A stretch of DNA of 5,143 bases, taken from the NCBI GenBank assembly GCA_012799425.1, contig JAAZLF010000493.1, positions 1 through 5,143 of the forward strand, written 5' to 3'. The stretch comes from Actinomycetales bacterium. Lineage in GTDB: Bacteria > Actinomycetota > Actinomycetes > Actinomycetales > Dermabacteraceae. The position numbers and the translations under genes are program-made. The notes beneath the pieces are model-generated. The model had not been told where the DNA came from and searched no databases. It was given only the letters and a program-made list of their open reading frames with translations. Numbering within the stretch: position 1 is the first letter of the stretch; every line of letters starts with the position of its first letter. Shown here in pieces: positions 1 through 5,030 of the stretch.

Positions 1-316
1 CTTCGGCGGGTACAGCGGGAGCGCGGGCGGCTCCGGCGGCTATGGCTCGCAGCGGGGACCCTCGTTCAGCGGCGGCATCGGCGGGGGCCGCAGCGACGTC
101 AAGCGCCCGAGCTTCGGCTCCGGTCGCAAGGCCACCCCGACCGAGAAGCTGCCCCAGCTCGCCGTCGGCGACCGCATCACCCACGACTCCTTCGGGATGG
201 GCACTGTCACCGAGGTCGCCGGTCAGGGCGACAAGACCCAGATCGAGGTGCAGTTCAAGGCACCGCACGGCACCAAGCGACTGGTGCTGCGGTACGCCGC
301 GGTCACCAAGCTCTGA
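1..316 (+). CDS. pcrA: ATP-dependent DNA helicase PcrA/UvrD, C-terminal end (partial)
   Basis: This is the 3' end of a superfamily 1 helicase gene, cut by the window edge; the reading frame begins at base 2 and ends with TGA at 314-316. About 104 residues are visible. The first ~30 are a Gly/Ser/Tyr-rich flexible linker. They are followed by a basic stretch (VKRPSFGSGRK) and a compact C-terminal domain with the motif VGDRITHDSFGMGTV, then KTQIEVQF and a final KRLVLRYAAVTKL. That pattern (VGD.V.H..FG.GTV ... KRL...YA...K) is the Tudor-like carboxyl-terminal domain of PcrA/UvrD, known in this family to bind RNA polymerase and link the helicase to transcription-coupled repair. The helicase motor domains lie upstream of the window. 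The gene converges on the VOC gene with 16 bases between the two stop codons, and no convincing terminator is seen there. Identification is from motif recognition. Confidence 0.9.
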   Translation, partial: FGGYSGSAGGSGGYGSQRGPSFSGGIGGGRSDVKRPSFGSGRKATPTEKLPQLAVGDRITHDSFGMGTVTEVAGQGDKTQIEVQFKAPHGTKRLVLRYAAVTKL

Positions 317-332
317 GACCGCCGCAGCCGGA

Positions 333-749
333 TCAGCCGGGCACCACCAGCTCCACCTCGATGCCCTCCGGGTCCTCGGCGTACCAGGCCACATGGTCCT
401 GTCCGCCGGCATGCGGGTAGAGCTCGCTGAACAGCTCGCGCCAGCCGTGCGCCGCGGCCTCGGCGCGGATCGCCTCGAGCGCGGCGCGGTCCTGGACGCG
501 CAGCGCGAGATGGTTCATGCCCGGGGCCCGCCGCTCGGAGCGGGTCCCGAGCCCGTCGGGCGACTGCTCGAGAACGATGTAGCTGCCGTCCCCGTGGCGC
601 CAGATCCGGCCCTGCTCCCAGCCCTCCACCCGCTCGGCGATCCAGCCGAGGGAGGTCATCAGCCAGTGCCATGCGGGCTCGGCGCTGGCCAGATCCGCCG
701 TCCACAGCTCGAGGTGGTGCAGGCCGGAGCGGTGCGGCGGTGTCGTCAT
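333..749 (-). CDS. VOC (glyoxalase/bleomycin-resistance fold) family protein
   Basis: A 138-residue protein of the vicinal-oxygen-chelate fold, about the usual size for a single VOC protein with two beta-alpha-beta-beta-beta modules. Module 1 opens with LHHLELWTADL (residues 10-20) and ends in SYIVLEQSP (56-64). Module 2 opens with MNHLALRVQD (78-87) and closes with the typical DPEGIEVELV (126-136). Likely metal ligands at the family positions are H12, E61, H80 and E133, so it may be an active metal-dependent enzyme; the substrate cannot be told from sequence. Paired Trp residues in module 1 (W27, W29, W36, W44, W50) are notable. The gene lies 28 bases downstream of the nitrite reductase gene on the same strand. 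It has almost no Shine-Dalgarno sequence, but a TAnnnT element sits exactly where a leaderless transcript starting at the ATG would need it. Could be a lyase, dioxygenase or resistance protein; specific function unknown. Confidence 0.85.
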   Translation of the reverse strand: MTTPPHRSGLHHLELWTADLASAEPAWHWLMTSLGWIAERVEGWEQGRIWRHGDGSYIVLEQSPDGLGTRSERRAPGMNHLALRVQDRAALEAIRAEAAAHGWRELFSELYPHAGGQDHVAWYAEDPEGIEVELVVPG

Positions 750-761
750 GATCCGACCGTA
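750..761 (-). promoter_or_regulatory. Candidate leaderless promoter (-10 element) of the VOC gene
   Basis: On the minus strand TACGGT (761 down to 756) matches the actinobacterial -10 consensus TAnnnT. It is followed by exactly six bases before the A of the VOC start codon at 749. That spacing would place transcription start on the initiator ATG, giving a leaderless mRNA, and it explains the lack of a good ribosome binding site. No clear -35 hexamer is seen at 17-18 bases. The same geometry recurs at 4860-4871 before another gene in this window, which raises confidence. The spacing is read from the sequence; the promoter role is inference. Confidence 0.45.
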
Positions 762-775
762 CTCGCAGAACGGTC
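755..775 (-). other. Short stem-loop between the nitrite reductase and VOC genes
   Basis: A perfect six-base inverted repeat, GACCGT (755-760) and ACGGTC (770-775), with a nine-base loop. It starts just after the stop codon of the reductase gene and overlaps the candidate -10 element of the VOC gene. In RNA it could act as a weak 3'-end or processing hairpin, or hinder ribosome loading on a read-through transcript. As DNA it could be a small operator. It has no U-tract, so it is a poor intrinsic terminator. Confidence 0.3.
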
Positions 776-777
776 CC

Positions 778-3741
778 TCAGCGCGTCACCGTGATCAGCG
801 CCCGCGCCCCGCGCTCCATCTCGACGAAGGAGTGGTTCACGGCGGTGTAGGTGCCGGGCTCGTCGAAGACCAGCTCGACGAATCCGCCCTGCGCCGAGGC
901 GAGGTCCAGGGCCTGGGAGCCGCCGCGGTTCTCGTTGCCCGGGCGCAGCAGGTACTCGCCCTCCTTGAACACGGTGTCGAACACCCCGCCCACCACGTGG
1001 AAGGAGAGCCCGCGCGAGGGACCGGCCGCAAGCACCCACAGGCGCACCCGTTCTCCGACCCGCGCCTCGAGCGGGGCATGCACGTACTGGTTGGCGTGCC
1101 CGTTGAAGACCGTCAGGTCCGGGCGCTCGGCCGCGATCTTCGCGGGGCTCACGGGGAGCGCCTCGCCCTCGGCCGCCTCCTCGGCACCGGCGGCGCCCGG
1201 GGGCACGAGGTAGTGCTCGGACTGGACCAGCACGTATTCGCGGTCCACCTCCGCCAGACCCGCAGGCGGTACGATCAGCGCCCCCACCATCCCGGCGGCC
1301 AGGTGCACGCTCATCGGCATGGTCGAGCAGTGGTAGAGCCAGATGCCCGCATGCTCGGTGGTGATCGAATACTCGAGGCTCTCGCCCGGAGGGATCGTGC
1401 GCATCACCTCGTCCGGCGAGACGGTGCCGGCGTGCAGGTCCAGCGAGTGGCCCATCGTGCCGTGGTTGACCAGGTCCACGGTGAGGCGAGCACCGAGCTC
1501 GGACCGCAGCACCGGGCCCACCACGGTGCCGTCGAACGTCATCGCCTGCATCTGCACGCCGGGGGCGATCTCGGCGGAGACCTCGGAGATCTCGAGGCTC
1601 AGGCGCTGATCCTCGCCTGCGCTCGCGGGCAGCAGCGCCTCGCGCACTCGGTGGTCCGAGCCCGGAGGCTGCTGCAGATCTGCCCGGACGCGGGCGAGCT
1701 CCTCGGCGGCAGGAGCGGCGTCCCGCGCGGAGTCATGACCGGTGTGCGCAGAGCCCACAGCGCTGACCCGCAGAGTCATCCCCATGGACCGGTGCCCCAC
1801 GATCGAGCACCAGCCCTCCAGATCATGTCCGATCACCCCGGCCTCCACCGTGATGTTCTGGCCGGGCTGCAGCCGGCCCGAGGAGACGCCGCTGGCGAGC
1901 ACCAGATCATGCACGTCGTAGGGGTCGTCATTGCGCAGCTCGATCACCAGCTCGTCCCCGGCGGGGACCTCGAGAAGATCGGGGGAGAAGCGCATCTCGG
2001 CCATGCTCACCTCGATCGTGGTCGTCGATCCGGTGGGCGTGATCGTGCCGGCGCCCGACCCGGCGCCGTCGCCGTCGGGGATCGAGCCCTGCGCGCGGTC
2101 CAGAGCGGAGCCGAGCGCGGTCACCCCGAGCACCGCACCCAGGCCCAGCAGCCCACCGGTCAGGGCACGCCGGTCCATGGTCTCCGCGCGGTGCGGTGCG
2201 GGCGCCGCGGGGGAGGGGCCGGCGGCCGCGGGGTCACCGTCCTGGACCGCGGTGCCGGTGGCGGCCGACGGCGGCGGGCCCACGGGGAGCGTGCCCGGGC
2301 CCGGCGACGGGGCCGCGCTCCCGCCCTGCGGGGGGCCCGCCGGGTCCGTCGCGGCCCGGCGGGAGGGCATGGGCAGCTCGACTCCTCGCAGTCGGATGCT
2401 GGCCCGGACCGCCAGGCCCATCAGCACCGGGAAGCACGCCAGCACGGCGAAGGCCAGCAGCGACAGCACCACCCTCGACAAGGAGCCGAAGGCGGTGACG
2501 TCAGCCGTGCCGAGCGTGAGCGCGGAGAACAGCGCCGCGGAGGTGCCGGAACCGATCTCGGCGAGCACCCACAGCGCCAGAGCGAGGTTGTAGGTGACCA
2601 CTCGCAGCACCGCGAAGCGGCTCATGATCCCCAGCGCCGCCTTCGTCGATCGTGGGCCGCCGCGCATCGTCACCGGCAGCAGATAGCTCATCGCCCCCAG
2701 CAGGACCTGCAGCAGGAAGCCGGCCACCAGCGGCACCGTGAGCTGCTGGACATCGGCCGCGACGAGCGAGCTGGCGAGCTGTTCATCGGCAGAGCGCCAC
2801 CACAACAACAGCAGACCGACCACGGTCATCGCGAACCAGCTGACGCCGGCGGCGATCGACAGCACCGGGAACAGCGGCAGCGGCACCCTGCGCTCCTGAC
2901 GGGATGCGCGGACGCTGACCCGCAGCAGCGTCGTCGCGACCCAGGCGAACGAGCCGAGATACGCCAGGAGGAAGGCGCAGCCCAGCAGCCTCGAGCCGAA
3001 CAGCGCCCCTGCGCTCGCGCCCAGCACAGACAGGAACATCCCCAGCAGGCCACCGGCCGAGCGTCGTGCGGCGACCATCTCGATCCGGGTGCGCAGCACC
3101 GTGGGCCACAGCGTCAGGAGGGTGCCGGTGACCGTGATCCCCACGAACCCCAGGATGTTCACCACCTGGTGCGCCAGCAGCAGCCGTCCCTGCCAGGGCT
3201 CGCCCGGGCTGAACGCCATCACCGCGCCGAGAGTCGCACCGAGAGGGAGCAGACAGGCCGCACCGATGTATGCCTTCACGGTGAACTCGAAACGTGGCGC
3301 CAGCGCCGCTCTGACCTGGGCACCGAGCGCTGCCGCGTACCAGACCAGCGCGGCGGAGACCATGAGGGCTCCCAGCACCACCACCCACGGCCATGAAGGC
3401 AGCATGCCGAGGATCGTCACCATCACGCCCAGGGTCAGCAGGCGGAGGCGGGCGAGCTGGCGTGGCCGCGACTCCTCGCCCAGCCGGGTCTTCAGCAGGG
3501 CTTCGGTGAAATGCTGGCCCCACACCATGATCGAGGTGGTGATCAGCCCCAGCGTCACCATGTGCACCAGCAGCCAGCGGGACTGCGGGATCCACTGGTG
3601 GACGAGCACCACCACGATCAGGGCGAGCATCCACAGCGAGACCGGTCGAGAGGCGCGACGATGCCAGGACCCGCGGCCCGTCGGAGCCGAGGGGCGTGCG
3701 GAACCGCGCGAAACGACGGAGGGCTGGGAGGACTCGGGCAT
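778..3741 (-). CDS. Membrane-anchored copper nitrite reductase fused to a cupredoxin and a 12-helix membrane domain
   Basis: A 987-residue NirK fusion expected to reduce nitrite to nitric oxide outside the membrane. Residues 33-450 hold about 12 membrane helices with Arg/Lys-rich loops after every second helix (positive-inside). Residues 451-521 are a Pro/Ala/Gly linker. M522-L547 is a Tat-like signal anchor (DRRAL then a hydrophobic run). Residues 572-662 form a cupredoxin with type 1 copper ligands H611, C645, H650, M655. Residues 713-987 are NirK: type 1 ligands H765, C805, H813, M818; type 2 ligands H770, H804, H970; catalytic D768 and H915. The C-x7-H-x4-M spacing is AniA-like, and the catalytic part is compact for the family. 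The ATG start has GAGGTGG (3750-3744) upstream; a GTG two codons earlier overlaps that site and is less likely. Symbol left blank because the architecture departs from standard nirK. Multicopper oxidase activity is a less likely alternative: no trinuclear HxH pairs are seen. Confidence 0.9.
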   Translation of the reverse strand: MPESSQPSVVSRGSARPSAPTGRGSWHRRASRPVSLWMLALIVVVLVHQWIPQSRWLLVHMVTLGLITTSIMVWGQHFTEALLKTRLGEESRPRQLARLRLLTLGVMVTILGMLPSWPWVVVLGALMVSAALVWYAAALGAQVRAALAPRFEFTVKAYIGAACLLPLGATLGAVMAFSPGEPWQGRLLLAHQVVNILGFVGITVTGTLLTLWPTVLRTRIEMVAARRSAGGLLGMFLSVLGASAGALFGSRLLGCAFLLAYLGSFAWVATTLLRVSVRASRQERRVPLPLFPVLSIAAGVSWFAMTVVGLLLLWWRSADEQLASSLVAADVQQLTVPLVAGFLLQVLLGAMSYLLPVTMRGGPRSTKAALGIMSRFAVLRVVTYNLALALWVLAEIGSGTSAALFSALTLGTADVTAFGSLSRVVLSLLAFAVLACFPVLMGLAVRASIRLRGVELPMPSRRAATDPAGPPQGGSAAPSPGPGTLPVGPPPSAATGTAVQDGDPAAAGPSPAAPAPHRAETMDRRALTGGLLGLGAVLGVTALGSALDRAQGSIPDGDGAGSGAGTITPTGSTTTIEVSMAEMRFSPDLLEVPAGDELVIELRNDDPYDVHDLVLASGVSSGRLQPGQNITVEAGVIGHDLEGWCSIVGHRSMGMTLRVSAVGSAHTGHDSARDAAPAAEELARVRADLQQPPGSDHRVREALLPASAGEDQRLSLEISEVSAEIAPGVQMQAMTFDGTVVGPVLRSELGARLTVDLVNHGTMGHSLDLHAGTVSPDEVMRTIPPGESLEYSITTEHAGIWLYHCSTMPMSVHLAAGMVGALIVPPAGLAEVDREYVLVQSEHYLVPPGAAGAEEAAEGEALPVSPAKIAAERPDLTVFNGHANQYVHAPLEARVGERVRLWVLAAGPSRGLSFHVVGGVFDTVFKEGEYLLRPGNENRGGSQALDLASAQGGFVELVFDEPGTYTAVNHSFVEMERGARALITVTR

Positions 3742-3750
3742 GACCACCTC
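3742..3750 (-). promoter_or_regulatory. Ribosome binding site that sets the start of the nitrite reductase fusion
   Basis: On the minus strand GAGGTGG (3750-3744) lies upstream of ATG at 3741, with five bases between GAGG and the start codon. The in-frame GTG at 3747-3745 falls inside this site, so the ATG is preferred and the protein begins MPESSQ. Confidence 0.7.
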
Positions 3751-3806
3751 GGCAGGGGGCTCGGCCGGCTCGGTGGGTCCGGTCGGGCCAGGGCAGGGAC
3801 CTCCCC

Positions 3807-3812
3807 AGCCTA
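3807..3812 (-). promoter_or_regulatory. Weak candidate -10 element for the nitrite reductase fusion gene
   Basis: In the 138-base gap between the 210-residue gene and the reductase, the minus strand carries TAGGCT (3812-3807), which fits TAnnnT. It lies 65 bases before the start codon. No recognisable -35 hexamer, FNR/CRP-type palindrome or NsrR-like site is visible nearby. The rest of the gap is plain GC-rich sequence apart from the GTCCC/GGGAC repeats at its distal end. Confidence 0.25.
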
Positions 3813-3842
3813 GAACCGCCCCGCGCAGGAGCGGCGGCGAAG

Positions 3843-3868
3843 GTCCCCGGGACGCAGAGGCGGTCCCG
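3843..3868 (-). terminator. Overlapping GTCCC/GGGAC inverted repeats downstream of the small membrane-protein operon
   Basis: On the plus strand GTCCC-C-GGGAC (3843-3853) is followed after nine bases by GTCCCG (3863-3868). CGGGAC (3848-3853) can therefore pair either with the left GTCCC or with the right GTCCCG (six-base stem, nine-base loop). It sits 12 bases past the stop codon of the 210-residue gene, where a terminator would be expected, but there is no U-tract. It could equally be an operator upstream of the reductase gene. Confidence 0.3.
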
Positions 3869-3879
3869 CGCGGAGGCGA

Positions 3880-4512
3880 TCAGCCCTGCGGGTCGACCGG
3901 ATCCTCCCTCGCCTGACGAGCACGCCTCCACTGCGCGTAGACGCCGCCGCCGAAGCTGATCGCCACGATCACGCCCACGATGATCAGCACGGTCGTGAAC
4001 GGGATCGGGATCCCTGCCGCTGCGAGCACGCCCCAGATGATGAACAGGGACAGCCCGATCATGAGCGCGTCGCGCAGCGCGCGCAGGATCCTCGGGCCGA
4101 GGTTCGCCGCACCCACCCGTCGGCTGGCGACGGTGTAGTACGCGGCGGCGTCCTTGCGCAGCCGGTCCCCGTCGATCGTCGGCCTCTGCGCGGTCGCGGT
4201 GCGCGTGCGGTCGTCCTCTGGACGCCGCCGGGAGCTCCCGGCGGACTCGCGGCCCCCGGCAGGCTCTGGCCTCTCGACTCGTTCGGGATCCGCGGGCCGT
4301 CGGCCCTCCTCCCCCTCGCGCGGCGCGGCGTCGCGACGGTGCTCCCCGTCGGGACGGTCGTCCTCGCGCCTGCCCTCCTCGATCGCCCGCCCGGCGGCGC
4401 GCACGTAGTCACCGGCGCGGCCGGAGGCGCGCTTGGCGGCATCCCGTGCCTCGGGAGCCTGCTTGCGGGCGGTGTTCCGTGCGGCCTTCGCGTAGGTCCT
4501 CCAGTCGGCCAT
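3880..4512 (-). CDS. Unrecognised two-helix membrane protein with long charged N-terminal region
   Basis: A 210-residue protein I do not recognise. Residues 1-48 are Ala/Arg/Lys-rich and probably helical (AKAARNTARKQAPEARD...). Residues 49-112 are strongly charged, rich in Arg, Glu, Asp and Pro and probably disordered. Residues 113-147 form a second basic, helix-prone segment (DGDRLRKDAAAYYTVASRRV). Two membrane helices follow, about 149-168 and 172-193, joined by a very short GIPIP turn, and a basic tail ends the protein. The turn is too short for an extracellular domain, so the large N-terminal region most likely faces the cytoplasm. Start choice is firm: GAGGAGAGG (4523-4515) precedes the ATG with good spacing. 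The stop codon of the upstream 110-residue gene is only 14 bases away, so the two are almost certainly cotranscribed. No catalytic motif is visible; a scaffold or membrane-associated regulatory role is possible but unproven. Confidence 0.8.
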   Translation of the reverse strand: MADWRTYAKAARNTARKQAPEARDAAKRASGRAGDYVRAAGRAIEEGRREDDRPDGEHRRDAAPREGEEGRRPADPERVERPEPAGGRESAGSSRRRPEDDRTRTATAQRPTIDGDRLRKDAAAYYTVASRRVGAANLGPRILRALRDALMIGLSLFIIWGVLAAAGIPIPFTTVLIIVGVIVAISFGGGVYAQWRRARQAREDPVDPQG

Positions 4513-4526
4513 GACCTCTCCTCGCC

Positions 4527-4859
4527 TCAGCGGTCCTCGTCGCGACGCTCGTACGAGCCGCGACGCTCGCGGGGACCCGGATCGTACCGGCGGTCGCCCC
4601 GCCTGTCGTCCTCGCGGAAACGGATATCCCCACCGCCGCGGGTCTCCCGCTGCGGGCGGGGGTTCCTCGCGCGGTAGTCGTTGTAATAGGACAGCCCGAC
4701 GTTCAGCGCCAGCGTGATGCCCACGGACAGGGCGAAGCCGGCGAAGGTCGAGCGGACCCCGACCAGCCGCAGCACGATGAACAGCACACCGATCGCGATC
4801 ACGCTGAACCCGATGTGCTCACGCACGCGCTGGACCAGGCCGCGGGGTCGTCGATTCAT
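4527..4859 (-). CDS. Unrecognised small two-helix membrane protein with Arg-rich tail (DUF4229-like at most)
   Basis: A 110-residue protein with a basic amino end (MNRRPRGLVQRVREH), two membrane helices at about 17-35 and 38-59, the motif LSYYNDYRARNP after the second helix, and a 48-residue hydrophilic tail (63-110) in which 17 residues are Arg, mixed with Asp, Glu and Gly. The basic amino end and the basic tail both predict a cytoplasmic location, leaving a small outer turn. It vaguely recalls the small actinobacterial DUF4229 membrane proteins, which also have two helices and a basic end, but I cannot confirm this. It is first in a two-gene operon with the 210-residue protein and is divergent from sucC. 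There is no convincing ribosome binding site; instead a TACGAT element lies six bases before the ATG, suggesting leaderless translation. Its tail looks disordered and could contact nucleic acid or acidic proteins, which is speculation. Confidence 0.75.
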   Translation of the reverse strand: MNRRPRGLVQRVREHIGFSVIAIGVLFIVLRLVGVRSTFAGFALSVGITLALNVGLSYYNDYRARNPRPQRETRGGGDIRFREDDRRGDRRYDPGPRERRGSYERRDEDR

Positions 4860-4871
4860 CCCGCCATCGTA
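4860..4871 (-). promoter_or_regulatory. Candidate leaderless promoter (-10 element) of the small membrane-protein operon
   Basis: On the minus strand TACGAT (4871-4866) matches TAnnnT and is followed by six bases before the ATG at 4859, so transcription would begin at or next to the start codon. The only purine-rich bases near the start (GGCGGG) abut the ATG and are too close to serve as a Shine-Dalgarno site. No -35 hexamer of good quality is visible. Confidence 0.5.
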
Positions 4872-4914
4872 GTCGCGGCACCTGGGCGGGGCTCGCAGGT
4901 CGACAGGAGGCCCC

Positions 4915-4949
4915 GGGCCCCGGGCGTCGGGCGTCGGGCGCCGGGACGA
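4915..4949 (+). repeat. Seven-base tandem G-tract array (possible G-quadruplex)
   Basis: GGG occurs at 4915, 4922, 4929, 4936 and 4943, exactly every seven bases, with four-base spacers CCCC, CGTC, CGTC, CGCC. This is five degenerate copies of a GGGCGTC-like heptamer. Five G3 tracts with four-base loops satisfy the usual G-quadruplex pattern on the plus strand. It lies in the divergent region between the small membrane-protein operon and sucC, outside any supported gene. Confidence 0.6.
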
Positions 4950-4991
4950 CGGTCGTGCGCGGCACGGCCCGCGGCGAGTGAGACTGCCCGC

Positions 4992-5007
4992 ACACCGGCC
5001 CCGGTGT
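4992..5007. promoter_or_regulatory. Palindrome ACACCGG-CC-CCGGTGT upstream of sucC, candidate operator
   Basis: Two perfect seven-base inverted arms separated by two bases, ending 23 bases before the candidate -10 element of sucC and so bordering its -35 region. The symmetry and position suit a dimeric repressor or activator site; an RNA hairpin is less likely because it would lie upstream of the predicted transcription start. I do not recognise the regulator. Confidence 0.35.
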
Positions 5008-5030
5008 CACGCGGGGCGCCGGGGAAGCGA

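Noticed and set aside
301..345. Possible bidirectional terminator between pcrA and the VOC gene.
   Set aside because: Only four-base stems (GGTC/GACC and CCGG/CCGG) can be drawn and there is no T-tract on either strand.
42..794. A 250-codon plus-strand frame at the left end.
   Set aside because: It overlaps pcrA in a different frame and then runs antisense through the VOC gene; composition is Ala/Arg/Ser/Pro-rich and not protein-like.
778..1605. Laccase-type multicopper oxidase as the identity of the C-terminal half.
   Set aside because: The trinuclear-centre HxH pairs are absent, whereas the single-His type 2 ligands plus Asp and His catalytic residues fit NirK.
748..3396. An 882-codon open frame on the plus strand, antisense to the reductase gene.
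   Set aside because: It is the antisense shadow of a GC-rich gene. The translation is a low-complexity mix rich in His, Arg, Gln and Gly with no recognisable domain, while the minus strand gives clear NirK motifs along the same bases.
3745..3747. GTG start giving a reductase two residues longer.
   Set aside because: The GTG lies inside the GAGGTGG ribosome binding site, so it could not be served by it; ATG at 3741 fits better.
2783..3931. A 382-codon minus-strand frame overlapping the reductase N-terminal region in another frame.
   Set aside because: Its translation is Arg/Gly/Pro-rich without helices or motifs, and it overlaps coding sequence with a good start and a coherent 12-helix pattern. 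A frameshifted N-terminal extension of the reductase is not needed because its ATG has a good ribosome binding site.
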